From the NCBI GenBank assembly GCA_009829735.1, contig CM020619.1, forward strand, positions 28,050,063 to 28,114,062: DNA of 64,000 nt, in the 5' to 3' direction. The number at the start of each line of letters is the position of its first letter. The first letter of the stretch is position 1. The notes under the pieces were generated by a model, which made no database searches, had not been told where the DNA came from, and saw only the letters and a list, made by a program, of their open reading frames with translations. Shown here piece after piece: positions 40,566-52,374 of this stretch. Both the position numbers and the translations under genes were made by a program. Source of the DNA: Pyropia yezoensis (lineage: Eukaryota; Rhodophyta; Bangiophyceae; Bangiales; Bangiaceae).

Positions 40566-43297
40566 GGTCAGAGGGCTGAGTGGGGGCGGGGGAGGGGCAG
40601 GGGGGAGTAGGGGGGGCGAGGAAGCGGCGGGCGGGACAAAGAAATGGGGGGCAAAGTGGGGCAGGTGTGGGGGATGGATGGAGAGCGGGACGGAGGGGAG
40701 CCGCTCTCCAGCAGGTAGAGTGGGTGGGACGGGGGGGGGGAGCTGGCATGGAGAGCGGCGATGGCGACAAGGAAGGGGGTGGGGGGGGGGTGGCCGGGGG
40801 GCGAGGGGAAGGCGGGCGTACCCTGTTGGTGTGCGGCCGGCTGGGAAAACGACGCCGCCCCGCGGGCGGCGCCGGCACGGGCGGCGCCGGCACGGGCGGC
40901 GCCGCCCGCGCGGCCGGCCAGGCCGCCTGGAACCAGCCGCCCGCCGCCGCGGGGGGGGCGACAGTGGAGACCAGCGGGGGGGAGCGCGGTGGGGGGGGGG
41001 CGGCGGCGCGTCGCAGTGTCGGCGGCGGCAGCGGAGGCGGCGGCGGCGGGTGGCACCACGCGCGGCCGACAGCGGGGGTCGCCCCGGGGGCCCGCCCCCC
41101 TCCCCCTTCCCCACCCCCCCGCCGCCGCCGCCGTTGGCCGCCCCGCGCACGACAGGGACGGGGGCGAGCGCGGCGGGCGCGTGCGGCGGGGTGGCCACTC
41201 GCAACGTGGGCGCCCTCTGGCGGGTGGGGAGGCGGGCCGGGCGGCGGCGGCGGCGCGGCGCGGCCGCCGGGCGGGAGGGGGGGCGGGGGGGGGGAGGAGC
41301 GGGGCTGCCGCCGAGGCGGCGCCACCGTGGCCCCCGCGCTTCCTCGTGCGTGGCCGGCGGGCGCCCGCGGGCGGAGGGGGGGGCGGGCGGGGGGGCCGCC
41401 ACGGGGGTGGGGTCCCTCGGCGGGAGCAGCGCCGCCCCCCCTCCCACCGTGGCCGCTGCCAGTGGCGGGCAGCCCCCCCCCCCCCCACCCCTTTCGGCCG
41501 GGGATCCCCCGGCGCTGCTTGGCCGCGCGGCGGGCGGCTAGCCTTGGCAGCGGCGGGGATCTTGTTGGGGGGGGAGGGGGCCAGCACGACAGCGGGGCGC
41601 CCCCGCCTCTGGGACTGGGATGATGGGGTGGGGGGCTCTGGGGGGGGGGGGGGTGGGCGGTGGGCGGCGGGAGCGGGCTCGGCAATGTATACGACAGTGA
41701 CGGGTGCCGCCGGCAGGGTCAGACAAGTGTTTTTTTCCGCGTGGGGGGGGGGGGGGAAGGAAGAAGTGTCCATGGGGGGGAGGGCGTGCCCCGCCTGGGT
41801 ACGCTACCTAGAAACCTGCTGTATGCTCATTCGTGACCCGCGTCACGCCCCATTTTTTTCCGTCAGCCCCTCTTGACCACGGGGGACTCAAATTCAACGT
41901 GGCAGCGTGGTGGAGGTTGCTTTTCTTTTGTGTGGAAAAGGTGCGAGCTTTCCATTTTTGCCAGACCGCCAGAGGAGAGGAGGCGGCGGCTGCACAGCAC
42001 CTGCACCCGCTGTTGCGGGCACGAGGGGGTGCCCGCGTCGTCCTCCGGTGGGGGGGGTGGGGTGGAGGGGGGGAGGGCTGTTGGAGAGGGGCGGAAAAGC
42101 AAGAAGAGAAGTACAGTACAAGCGGCATCTCTGCTCACACTGCTGGCTGCACGTGTGCACTGGTACGCGCGCCTGCTGGGGAGCTGGGGATGGCCTCCCC
42201 GCGGCGACGCCCGACGTATGTAGTCGCGGCCCGTTGGGGGGGCTCACCGTGGGTGTTTTTTTTTTTCCAAGGCACTTGGGGCGGAGGGTGCCCCGCACCG
42301 GGGCGCCGCGGGCACCCGCGACGCCAGAGCAGAGGAGATCCCCGTGGCGTCAGGACGGCCAAAGCCAACGGCGGTGGAGGCAATGGGCTTGAGGGCCTGC
42401 CGACGTGACGGCAGGGGTCGGGTCGCCCATCCCGTTCCCAACGCTGCGGGTGTGTTGGGATCCAACGGCTGCAGCCGCCGCCGCTGGTGCCCCTTCACGC
42501 TAGCGCTACCAACGCAGGGTTGCCCTGGTGGGGGTGGCTTCGTCTGTGCTCACATCTGGGCCGTCATGGCTGCCGGAGCGATTGCGAGCGGCTGCCCTTC
42601 TGCTGCGCAGCGTTTGCTGCTGCAGCCGCAAGCTGGCCAGTCCAAGGATGGCAATTCCCCCGCGGCCCACACGATGGACTGTGGGAAGAGACACGCTGTG
42701 TGGATGCGCCGAGAGGAAGCATTCGAAGGGAGGGCATGGGGGGGGAGCAGCGGCAGACGGCGCTGTGCAGGTAGGGCTGTGAAGACTCGTATCGGGCTGG
42801 GGATGGGGAGCAGACATGCTATCTACCTCAAGACGAGGTGGGTGGGCGCACCCGCCATGCGGTCCCAGAGATCGCCCTCCGACGGTCTTGATCTCTGGAC
42901 GCTCACCACAACGAGTAGAACGGGGGGCCGGAAGGCGGTCTTTTGCCTCCTCCTTTCAATGCATCTCATTGGTCGAGAGAACGGGGGAACAGACCAGTAT
43001 ATACCCATTTTTACCAATGTGGCCGAGCGATACTTGGCATTTGAGCAGTTCACGTCGGCGACGCATGGAAATTTCACGTGAAACGATGCGGTGGAGGCAG
43101 AAGTGTGCGTGGCCGGCCCGCGTGGACCTGCCAAGCGTTGACGCCGCACTTGAGCTCCCACCTGCGCGTGTTGGGTGTCCACTCTGCGTCTATGCACGTG
43201 TTTCGTCGTGTCAATCTGTCGGTGTGTGCGTCTACCCTTCCCGCCGCTTACCTTCTTTCCCTTTCCCGTTCCGCCTCTCCTCCCACTCCTCGCAACC
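40566..43297. other. Intergenic region without a supported gene
   Basis: Up to about 41750 it is extremely GC-rich with shadow frames on both strands, including an upstream extension of the DOMON-Hint frame that is Pro/Arg/Ala only. 41800-43290 is less biased. Frames such as 42344-43081 (+) and 42506-42817 (-) show no motif I recognise. A TATA-like CAGTATATACCC at 42994-43005 and a pyrimidine-rich stretch (43230-43290) precede the Pdx1 start and fit a promoter and 5' leader. Confidence 0.5.
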
Positions 43298-44287
43298 ATG
43301 AACGGGCACGCCCCTGGCGCTGGCGGTGCGGCCGCCCCCGGTGCCGCCCTGGACGGCTCCACCTTTGCGGCAACCGCCCGGGCAGTGTCGTCGTCAGAGG
43401 AGGTGTCGTCCAAGTATGCGGTCAAGGTGGGTCTGGCGCAGATGCTCAAGGGCGGTGTCATCATGGACGTGGTCACCCCCGAGCAGGCTGTGATTGCCGA
43501 GAAGGCGGGCGCCTGCGCGGTCATGGCGCTGGAGCGCATCCCCGCAGACATCCGTGCGAATGGCGAGGTGGCCCGTATGTCTGACCCGGCGATGATTGCG
43601 TCCATCCAGGCAGCGGTCTCCATCCCCGTCATGGCCAAGGCTCGCATCGGCCACTTTGTCGAGGCCCAGATCCTTGAGGCCCTCGACGTGGACTTTATTG
43701 ACGAGTCTGAGGTGCTGACGCCTGCCGATGAGATCAACCACATTGACAAGCACGACTACAAGGTTCCGTTTGTGTGTGGCTGCCGCAACCTGGGTGAGGC
43801 GCTCCGCCGCATTGCTGAGGGCGCCGCGTTCATTCGCACCAAGGGCGAGGCCGGCACTGGCAACGTTGTCGAGGCTGTCCGCCACGCGCGGTCTGTGAAT
43901 GGTCAGATCCGGAAGCTCGTGACGATGGACGATGCGGAGCTGTACACCTTTGCCAAGGAGCTGGGCGCCCCGCTGGAGCTGGTGCGCCGGACAAAGGAGC
44001 TCGGCCGCCTCCCTGTGGTGCAGTTCGCTGCTGGCGGGGTGGCCACACCTGCTGACGCGGCCCTGATGATGCAGCTGGGCCTGGACGGCGTGTTTGTGGG
44101 CAGCGGCATCTTCAAGAGCGAGGAGCCAGCCAAGCGTGCTGCCGCCATTGTGCGTGCCGTGGCCAACTTCCGGGACGGCAAGGTGCTCAAGGAGTGCAGC
44201 ACGGGGATTGGCGCACCAATGGTGGGCATTGAGATGGACGCGCTGGTGCAGAAGTGGGCGGGCGACGCCCGGCATGGTACCCACTAG
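43298..44287 (+). CDS. PDX1: Pyridoxal 5'-phosphate synthase, Pdx1/PdxS (SNZ) subunit
   Basis: 329 aa. Makes pyridoxal 5'-phosphate from ribose 5-phosphate, glyceraldehyde 3-phosphate and ammonia supplied by the Pdx2 glutaminase. (beta/alpha)8 barrel with extremely conserved blocks: [15 protein letters not shown] with Asp57, [26 protein letters not shown] with catalytic Lys114 (B. subtilis Lys81 equivalent), [37 protein letters not shown] with the second Lys182 (Lys149 equivalent), [24 protein letters not shown] and [12 protein letters not shown]. The N-terminus has a 35-residue Gly/Ala-rich extension without clear targeting features. The C-terminal tail ends soon after the last helix ([11 protein letters not shown]). 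ATG at 43298 (GCAACCATGA) is the first methionine of the frame preceding the family match. Probably cytosolic; intronless. Pdx2 is not in this window. Confidence 0.97.
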   Translation: MNGHAPGAGGAAAPGAALDGSTFAATARAVSSSEEVSSKYAVKVGLAQMLKGGVIMDVVTPEQAVIAEKAGACAVMALERIPADIRANGEVARMSDPAMIASIQAAVSIPVMAKARIGHFVEAQILEALDVDFIDESEVLTPADEINHIDKHDYKVPFVCGCRNLGEALRRIAEGAAFIRTKGEAGTGNVVEAVRHARSVNGQIRKLVTMDDAELYTFAKELGAPLELVRRTKELGRLPVVQFAAGGVATPADAALMMQLGLDGVFVGSGIFKSEEPAKRAAAIVRAVANFRDGKVLKECSTGIGAPMVGIEMDALVQKWAGDARHGTH

Positions 44288-44805
44288 ATTTGGGAGTGCT
44301 CGTAGGTTGGGGCGCGCCGGCGAGCGCATCGTGCATATGTTCAGTACTCGTATATGTTTTGTCTCAGTGATGTATCTGCGCGTGCCAGCCCGTACTGGCG
44401 AAGACTGTCTTGTACCAGGCGATGTTGAGTATCCTTCGGACCTGTGGATGTTGTTTCGAGGCTGCACTCTCCACATGCCAAGATGCGCTCTGAACGTGGC
44501 CGCGGCGCCAGGCTCGCGCAACGTCCCATGTAGCACCGAGGGAGAGGGACGACCGCACGTGCAGCCCCCCGCCTACACCATAGCATTAGCTACACAACTC
44601 GAGGCGTGGTTCGTGCGTCTAAACGGGAGACACGTTAAGCTTGCTGCTGTCGCCCCACTGGTCCACTCCGTACACACTTCTTGCCTCCCTCACACACACA
44701 TACGCCACACAACGCAGCAGGGAAAAAGGGCGGGGACGTGCCGGCATCGACCCACACCAGCGGGGACGACGAAAAGAAGACAGAAAAAAATACAGGTCGT
44801 CGTCA
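44288..44805. other. Convergent spacer
   Basis: Between the Pdx1 and TLC gene 3' ends. Mixed composition, no gene or strong repeat seen. Confidence 0.5.
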
Positions 44806-45816
44806 TCACGACACAGGTTGACGCCGTTTCAAAAGACCGTTGCCTGCCGGCAACGTCCCCTCCCGCCGGATCCACGCCGAGTCCGTGTTGACCGACACCG
44901 ATGTCGGCGACGGCCCCAGTGGTCTCTTCCCCTCCCGCACCACCCCTGAGGCTGCCGCAGCCGCTGCAGCCGCGCCCGTGCCCACCCGGGGGCGCTTACC
45001 CGCGGGCACACCTCCCGCCCCCCCGCTCCCTCCCCGGAGGGCCTTGGACAGCCCCCGTGCCATAAGGCTAAACCAATAGATATTCAGGGCGTAAAGGCCG
45101 ACGGTGACAAAAACGCCAATGGCCAGCAACACCTGTAGCTGCGAGGGCGCCAGCCCTTCCCAAAGTACCCGATGACGCAGCATCCACACGCACGCAAACG
45201 GAATGTAGAGCGGACGAGCAGCAAAGAAGGCAACCGTCATGGCCACCCCTGTGACCTTGTAGGCCCCTGACTGGCGATGACGAAATGCCATAAACCACCG
45301 CTGGTTGACAAACGGGGTGGACGCCTCGGTAAGGAAGAGCAGCGCAGCCCAGACAGTGGCCAGCGGAAGACGCACTGACAACACCCACGACACGGACGAC
45401 AAAACGAGCGCGTGATGAAAGAGCGTCTGCCCAGGAGCGCTGATGGTCCGCCGGTAGGCAGTAACCAACACCGCGTCGTAGAGAAAGTAGCCAAGGCCGA
45501 CCTTGAGAAGGCCGTGCACCGCCGGTCCTGCCGACAGGCGGCCCCCAGTTGCAAGGGAAGCATCCCCAAACACGGCTGCCGCCAGCGCGGGCGTCAGCAC
45601 CGCGGCGTGAAGGTTGGAGACGACGCGGGAGAGCCACTCAACCCGAACGGGTGGGGAGAGGCCCCGGTAGCTGGTGCTGAGGCGTGAGGACAGGGCCGCC
45701 GCGGGCGCGAGGGCGGCCGCCCACCCAGCGGCCGCGCCCGCCACTACCGCCCAGGTGGGGAGCGCCGCATCCACCGTCGACGCGACGGTCAGCAGCGCCC
45801 TCAGTGCGCCCGCCAT
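44806..45816 (-). CDS. TLC-domain multi-pass membrane protein (TLCD/TMEM56-like)
   Basis: 336 aa. Several hydrophobic segments are visible: ~18-42, ~65-85, ~100-120, ~135-165, ~190-215 and ~228-252. Hallmarks of the TRAM/LAG1/CLN8 (TLC) domain: EWLSRVVSNLHA, GYFLYDAVLV, the HH pair in TLFHHALVLSS, and LLFLTEASTPFVNQRWF. TLC proteins act in membrane lipid homeostasis or ceramide synthesis. The pattern here fits the TLCD4/TMEM56 group rather than ceramide synthase, because the Lag1 motif (HHxxxDxxxNxxE) is not complete. The C-terminal ~75 residues are Gly/Ala/Ser/Arg-rich and cytosolic in character. The substrate is unknown. ATG 45816 has a CCGCCATGG-like context. Confidence 0.85.
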   Translation of the reverse strand: MAGALRALLTVASTVDAALPTWAVVAGAAAGWAAALAPAAALSSRLSTSYRGLSPPVRVEWLSRVVSNLHAAVLTPALAAAVFGDASLATGGRLSAGPAVHGLLKVGLGYFLYDAVLVTAYRRTISAPGQTLFHHALVLSSVSWVLSVRLPLATVWAALLFLTEASTPFVNQRWFMAFRHRQSGAYKVTGVAMTVAFFAARPLYIPFACVWMLRHRVLWEGLAPSQLQVLLAIGVFVTVGLYALNIYWFSLMARGLSKALRGGSGGAGGVPAGKRPRVGTGAAAAAAAASGVVREGKRPLGPSPTSVSVNTDSAWIRREGTLPAGNGLLKRRQPVS

Positions 45817-46866
45817 GGTGGGTGACCGACGTCAATGAGGGGGGTGGAGACCACACCCGCGAGGCCCGTCTACAAGGCACACGACTGCGATGGACCTTCC
45901 AAGAAAACGGACGAGGAGCACGAAAGGCGGGGAACGTCTGCGACGGAGGCGATGGGGAAGATATGGCCCACAACACGTTTGCCCGGCGCAACCAAACAGG
46001 TGACCCGAACAGAACGTGCCTTGGGCTCGTCTACAGCCACGGCGGACGTCCCGCGTTGGGCGTCAGCAGAGCCCGCAGCGCCAGGCCACGGCACAACAGG
46101 GCGCCGTCAATGCAAGCGCCGCCCCCGTGCGGAGCCGCATGGAGAGATATCCCCGCGCGGACGGCGCGACGAGGGCGGGACAGGCGTTGCGCGGGGGACG
46201 AGGGCCGGGATGAGGCCCCGAGGCGGTGGGGGGAGCCGCCTGAACTGCCACCGCGTGTGGGGGTGGGCTCTTGCCGGCTCGCGCTGTGGGGGGGGGCCCA
46301 GGAGACTTACAGCCGAGCGGATTATTGCTCCCATTGATTGCACAGCGGCCCGGACGCTGCGGCCGGTTGCAGCGCGACACGGTTGAAGACAGTATCGATT
46401 TTGTCTTGATTTCGGCGAATCAAGTCGTGACACGCGAAAAATGAACCAAACGCTTGTGCCCAGTTTCACCACTGACGGCCACGGTGGCGACTATAGTGCG
46501 TCTCATAAAAAGTGGACGTGCTCGTGTCGTGATCATGTCGAATATCGGCCACTGGACCAATCAAACCCACACTGCACGACCCGTGCACGTCCACTTTTTA
46601 CGGGACGCACAATATTATAGCGTCATCGTTTCCGAAGGTAGCACACACAAAGTGTCTTTTGCGCGAAAGTCTCGAAGCGCACATTGGCGCCACCTGCGCA
46701 TGACGTTGTCGCGCGTCTTTACGTGTCGCTCCCATGGGCCCATGCGCCCAGGTTGGCCTGTGGGCCGTCGCGAGGCGCCGCAGACGATTGCACGTCCCTC
46801 CTCTTGCACCCTCGCGTTGGCGCGCTCACCTGCCGCATGTGTCCCTGCGCCCTTGAACCTGCCACC
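45817..46866. other. Divergent promoter region with a MITE insertion
   Basis: Between the TLC (-) and MED19 (+) genes. The first 500 bp are GC-rich without a gene. Around 46385-46690 it is AT-richer and carries MITE copy 2, whose right end is ~255 bp from the MED19 start codon. Confidence 0.5.
46494..46612 (+). mobile_element. 119-bp MITE with ~35-bp TIRs, copy 2
   Basis: Same element as at 8671-8789 in reverse orientation: same length, 113/119 identical. Begins TAGTGCGTCTCATAAAAAGT and ends ...CGGGACGCACAA, flanked by TA (46492-46493, 46613-46614). It lies in the MED19 upstream region. Confidence 0.85.
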
Positions 46867-47478
46867 ATGGAACCCTCTCGTCTTGCTGTTGTTCCAGCCC
46901 CATCTGCTCCTTCGACCACGCCCATTGCTGGTGCCTCCCCCCCCCTCGCCGCCGACTTTATCGACAGCTATGGCCTGGGCCCCGCCCTCGCGGAGCTCCG
47001 CGGCACCAAGCTCCGCTCCACCTTCGCGCACTACCTGTCGGACATCCCCGTTGCGGACGTTCCCCTGCGCCCCCGTTGCCCCGCGGGGTCCCTGATGGAG
47101 CTGGCGCTGGCGCCAGCCAACGAGGATGAGCGGGAGCTCGTGCCGTTTGATGAGCGCACCCTCCGCTCTGCGCTGGTGCTGTCAGAGGGGGGCCCCCCCG
47201 TGCCCATGCCCGAGTGGCTCTCTGTGGAGCAGGCGTGGGATGAGGTGGATGACCGGCGCCGGCGCCGCAAGGAGAAGCGCCGCAAGCGCCGCAAGCGTCG
47301 CCGGCGGGAGGAAGGTGACGCGGGGGACGGTGATGAGGGGGAGGGCGACGACGGGGAAGAGGGGGGGGGGGGAAGAAAAGCAGGAAGAAGAAGAGGCGGG
47401 ATGGAAGCAGTAGCATCGCCAGCGGCACGCCGGGAGGGGCGTAGGGCTGACTGTGCGAACGCAAAAATTTTTCTGTGA
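46867..47478 (+). CDS. MED19: Mediator complex subunit 19 (MED19), C-terminus probably frameshifted
   Basis: 203 aa as read. Mediator head-module subunit linking transcription factors to RNA polymerase II. Seen: DSYGLGPALAELRGTKLRSTF, HYLSDIPVADVPLR, SLMELALAPANEDERELVPFDERTLRSALVLSEGGPPVP, and then a highly basic Lys/Arg region (RRRRRKEKRRKRRKRRRR), the usual MED19 layout. After an acidic stretch the frame crosses a 12-G run at 47361-47372. In the shown frame the tail is RKAGRRRGG...KIFL. In the frame reached by one extra or two fewer G it becomes KKSRKKKRRDGSSSIASG followed by a stop at about 47444, a more typical MED19 tail. ATG 46867 has a GCCACCATGG context. Confidence 0.75.
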   Translation: MEPSRLAVVPAPSAPSTTPIAGASPPLAADFIDSYGLGPALAELRGTKLRSTFAHYLSDIPVADVPLRPRCPAGSLMELALAPANEDERELVPFDERTLRSALVLSEGGPPVPMPEWLSVEQAWDEVDDRRRRRKEKRRKRRKRRRREEGDAGDGDEGEGDDGEEGGGGRKAGRRRGGMEAVASPAARREGRRADCANAKIFL

Positions 47479-47888
47479 CTGTCGAGTGGTGGTGAGGTGC
47501 GGGAAGACGGGCCTTAACGCGTCAGAGTACCGTGCTCGCAACAAGTGTCATATTGAGTGCCGCCCGTGCTCGTCCTACCTCTGCTCCACGACGTTTTCCC
47601 GCAATTGCGTGCCCCCATAGCGGGCGGCTCAAGGCGCCCGCCGGGTTCCGGCTGTTCAACAGGGAACCTTGGTACTCAGGTCTACCCCTGCTCTGAGCAG
47701 TGCAGTATATTGTTACGCGGACCGGCCATTCTGCCCCGTAGCCAGTCATGAAAGAGATCGGGATGAGATACCAGTCTGGCCTGGTTGCCGACACTATACA
47801 AATCCAGGTGCAAAGCAACAATACAGTGGGCTTCCCACGACCCCCGACCCCATTCCCCCCCGCCGTCCACGCTCAGCCCTTGCATCCC
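47479..47888. other. Convergent spacer
   Basis: Between the MED19 and AGC kinase 3' ends, AT-richer than average. No gene seen. Confidence 0.5.
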
Positions 47889-50800
47889 TCAATAGTGCCG
47901 GTGGAGAGCCTCCCGTTTCAAGCTGAAGTCCGAAAAAGGGTTGTCCTGGTCCCCACGGTCATCCAGTGCCGCGTCATTGTCCCCATCGTCGGCCATGGCC
48001 GGCGCGCCTGTGTCAGCCAGCTCGTCCCGCGCAATGGGAATGATGGGTGGCACCTCATTGCGGATGAGGGCAAAGTTCACCCCCGTAAACCACCGTGCTG
48101 CCTTGATCTCTGACGCCCCGTTTTCCGCGCCCAGGCGCTTTTCTGGCTCCCGTCGCAGCAGCTTCTTCACGACCGCCTTGCAGTCAGACGAAACGGCTAC
48201 CGAGTCGGGCCACTTGAGCGGGGACGACAGGATGTTGGCAAACGTGTCGTCTGCACAGGAGCCCTTGAACGGCGTCGAGCCCGTCAACATCTGCAGCACA
48301 AAGCCAGAAGACAGCCGGACCAGGCCCACAAAAAGCGCCAGCAAGGGCGTGTCCAAGGGAAGCGAGACCACCAAAAAGACATGGAAGCCGCCGAGAAGAG
48401 AACAAGCGTCAGTTAGCGCTGGACCACAACAATGCAGACGCCGTACACACTCGACACGGTACGACCATGATAGGTACAAAAGCAAAAACAGCAGCCCCGC
48501 CGGACCCATTCCCACGGACCCAATCGTACCTCCCAGATGAGAATCCCCAGCGTCCACCAGTCCACCGCACTGGTTTGTCCAACGCCGTTGACGACCTCTG
48601 AGCAACAAGAACAAAAACAAGGTGCAAAGTGACCAACCACCCAAGATGTCCGAACACGTTAGAATAACATCCCATCGAAAAAAAAAGCACCGCACAGAAA
48701 CATACTTGTGCTGACAACAGGGGTGCCTCGCAAGCCCACAGTGATTTGCTACCACCACCACGTCACAGTCATCCACGCAGCCGAGCAGAAAGCGCGAAAC
48801 TCACCTGGACTGATATACTCCTCCGTTCTGTACAGCAGCAAGCGCACGGAGAGCGGTACAAAATCAACAAGCCACAAACGCCAGCACGACCAGCACCAAA
48901 CAGAAAGTCGACTGTTAACGCCCGACCACAACAGGAGCCACGGGCATCCCCCACACACAGGTCCCCCACACACGGACCACAGAAACCAGGTCCTCGGCCC
49001 AGCGCAACACAGCACACAGGCTCGCACAACCGCCCCGCTCGTGCGCCCACGTACCCGACAAAAGAGTTGGTCTGGTAGGGTAAGACTGGCTCTGAGTTGA
49101 CGATATCCAGGTTCACAAGGCTGGATGAAGACGTCCGAGTCTTGGTCAGGGAGAGAGACTTCCTGATCTTGTCAGACAGCTTCATTTGTTGTTGAATGAT
49201 GCGGGGCCCGACGGGGTGCGCCTGCTTGCTCAGATCAAAATCTGTTACTGCGATGTGGCCGTTTGCCCGCATGAGGATGTTCTCAGGTTTCTGTGGAGTG
49301 CCAAAGTGGGAGAGCAAAGTGCGAAAGGACCAAGAAGACAGAGCCAAGATAGACAACGTCAGAGACCACATGTAGAATGAGACAGGACTCACAGGAAGCA
49401 CCCCGTCACCCGAACAGACCGCGCAGCACAGCCACCGCACTGGCTACCCAACCTACTGGCTACCCAACCCCTTCCCACCCTGGGCCATACCGAGCCCCAC
49501 CAACGTACCAAGTCTCTGTAGATGAAGCCCATGTGGTGCAGGTACTCCAGCGCCAGCGTCACTTCTGCAGCGTAGAACCGTGCCGCGTCCTCCCGCAGAC
49601 GTTTGTTGGGCTGCCGCTGCAGCACCTTGAAGAACTCCCCCCCCGCCGCATACTCCATCACAAAGCATAGCCGCGACGACGTCTGGAAGGAAGCAAACAT
49701 CGTAATGATGAACGGGTGGTTGGCGGTTGCCAGGATCTCGCGCTCGGTCAGTACGCGCTTCACCTTGTTGCGCGAAATCATCTCCTCCTTGGTCAGCCTG
49801 CACCCTCCAAGCAGAGCGACAGAGCATGAGCGAGGCGCAAAAGCACGAATACCGTGGACGACGGGCACATGTATGGCAAAAGGGGGAAAGCAAGAAATGG
49901 TACAACTAACGTTAGTGACAATGGGACCCATGCCTCCAAAACAAACACCATGTGCGCGGACAAAAGTTCGTAGCTTCATCCACCATCATACGCCCAGCGC
50001 AGCGTCCCTCAACGTACACTCTGCACAACCGCAAAAGGGAGTTGTCAGCCCAGTTCAGGTACCCAGCAGCCAGCAAATGCAACAGACAAACAGCCAGTCC
50101 GGGACAATCATGGACCATCGAGTTAGCATGTACTCACCAAGCCAACACTCATCACAACGGCCGGTACCACTGTGTACCTCTCAAAGCGACTTCCGGTAGT
50201 TGAGAAATAGCGCCGCTGCAAACCCCGACCCCACCTCCAACACCAGTCACAGGCCACCACTTCACCCGCCACGTACTTCATCGCATAGAGCTTGGTTGTG
50301 CCCTTCAGCAGCACCAGATACACCCGCCCAATCCCACCCCGCCCAAGCAGCCGCAGGCGCTTGAAGTGACGAGGCCCCACCTGCGCCTCCTCCACCGGAA
50401 ACATCTCTGACGCGGGCAGCGCCGACCGCGCTAGCACCTCCTCCTTCTTCATCTGAGTAAAGACCGACGGCTGCCGCAGCAGGGAGTCACCACCCGCCAT
50501 GGCCGGACCCATCGCCGCCGCGGCGGCGTTCGGCCCCATCGACGGCCCAGACCCCACGGGGAGTTGACTCGCCCCGCCGCTCCCCGCGCCGCCCCCCCAG
50601 CTGCCACCGCCACTGCCGCCGCCCGGGGCGGTGGACCCCACCCCCGGCGTGCGGGGGCGGTCCCCATCGGGCGGGCGCCCGCCCTCCCGGACGGGCGCCT
50701 CCCGGACGGGCGTCTCACGGACGGGCGCCTCCCGGACGGGCGCCTCCCGGGCGGCGCCCCCCCCGCCGCCCGTCGGGCGCGGCGGCAGCCGTGGGGACAG

Positions 50801-50970
50801 CCCCGCAGCCGCAGCCGCACCCGCGGGATACGCTGGGGGTGAAGACGGGAGGGACGAAAGGGAGAGAGGCGCCACGCCCGCCGCGCGGGCGCCACCTGGC
50901 CCAGACTCGGGCGGGGACATGCCCGTCGGGGCACCAAACCCACCCCGCAGCGACCCGTCTGGGTGACTGC

Positions 50971-51001
<31 letters not shown>

Positions 51002-51310
51002 ACCACTGCCGCCGACACCCCCACTGCTGCTGCTGCCGCGGCTAAAGCGGGCCACCGCGCCGGCCACTACTCCCGGGGAGGCGACGGTGCTCCCGCCCGC
51101 TGCGACACTCGCCGACTCGTCGGTTGCCCAGCTGCCGCTGGTGCCCGTGCTGCCACGCCCCCCGCCACCACCGCCGCCACCCGTGGACGAACGACCACCA
51201 GGCTCCCCGCCGCCGCCGCCGCCGCCGCCGCTGCCAGAAGTGTTGCCCACATCCACGTCAAGCGACGCGGGCGACGGTGGCAGCGGTCGCCCGCGTGACG
51301 GCCACGGCAT
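47889..51310 (-). CDS. AGCVIII/flippase-kinase-type Ser/Thr kinase, six exons
   Basis: Exons by my reading: 51310-50277, 49797-49509, 49290-49055, 48827-48805 (23-nt microexon), 48597-48530 and 48290-47889. All splice phases agree and the product is 683 aa. Donors are mostly GTACGT. The N-terminal ~300 residues are Gly/Ser/Pro-rich. The kinase has G-loop GRGGIGRV 323-330, Lys345 in [44 protein letters not shown] ~438-445 and DFD 458-460 instead of DFG. An activation-loop insertion ends in TNSFVGTEEYISPEV, then [22 protein letters not shown] and the hydrophobic motif NPFSDFSL at the C-terminus. DFD plus TNSFVGTEEY is diagnostic of AGCVIII kinases (plant phototropin/PINOID/D6PK; fungal Fpk1/nrc-2). 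No LOV domain is present. A likely role, by family, is regulating lipid flippases or polarity; this is inferred. Confidence 0.85.
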
Positions 51311-52374
51311 GGCGGTAAAGAGGCCGCAGGGACGGCGGTGGCGGCCGCGTCAAAGGGGGGGCGACGGCACGCGCGCCGGTCAGGAACGGCACAGGGCGGA
51401 GGGGGGAGGGCGGGGGGAGGACGAGGGGAGGGGGGGCGTAGTCGCGACGTTGCGTAGGACCCGCGCTCCACCGTGCGCAGTACCCAGCGAGCTCTCCCCC
51501 TGTCGGCCACGCAGAGAGAGGAGGCACCCACCCGCGCCCGTGCACGGCAGAGCACCAAGGCCCGGGTCGGTGCAGTAGAGTATGGCAAGGCAGCAGACTC
51601 GCTGTCCTCCCTCCAACACCACCAACTCGGCGGGGGCTCAGCGGGCAGAGGGGAACGGGGGGGGGGGGGGGGCGCGACCGACGATGCCACGGTGCTCAGC
51701 ACCACGCACGGCCGCTGTGCCGGACACAGCTCCCGGTGGGTAGGCGCGGTGCCGCGGAAAACAGCATACACACGGACGGGGAAGGGGGGAGGGAGGGGGG
51801 GGGGGCTGGCGGGGGGGGGGAGAGGGTGAATGCCTGCCCCGCGGGCAGGGTGTCGCGCGCCCAATGCCGCCCCGCGCCGCGTATGCCGCTGCCACCCAGG
51901 CGTCGGGTGGCGGCTGTGCCACCGACCTACACCCCGCGCGCAGCGGGTTGAGGGCGACTCTCTCGGCACACTCATGGGAAGAAACCGCGCGCCACCCAAG
52001 GGAGCAGCAACACAGGTGGACCAGCTCCTTGCATTACACGGACCGGGAGTGCCAATCCCATTCTTGAGTCAGTCGTCCTGAATCGTTGTTTTCGCTTTGC
52101 GTGTGCACGACCATCCCGCGAAAACACATGCATTGATCTGTCCAAAGCATTCAACTTGAAAGTCACTGGTCAAACTGCAGCAAGCGAATACCTTCCTTCA
52201 CTCGTCCCATGGAGCTCTCAAGGTATTTAAGCGTATGGATAAAGATACATGCCGGCGAGCGCCTGTCCTCGACGGAAGCAGCTACAGTCAAGACGGCGGC
52301 TGCTGCGCAGCTAGCCAGTCTTTGCCAATAACCTTCGCCCCATACAGCATGAACGTGCAAGACCTATACCCTAT
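51311..52374. other. 5' flank of the AGC kinase gene
   Basis: GC-rich with G runs to about 51960, then composition drops. Frames here are shadows; no separate gene supported. Confidence 0.45.

Noticed and set aside
40566..41447. 294-codon upstream extension of the DOMON-Hint frame
   Set aside because: Would bury the signal peptide inside the protein; the extension is Pro/Arg/Ala low complexity.
47889..51310. Phototropin identity for the AGC kinase
   Set aside because: The kinase domain is of the right class, but there is no LOV domain in the N-terminal region, which is low-complexity.
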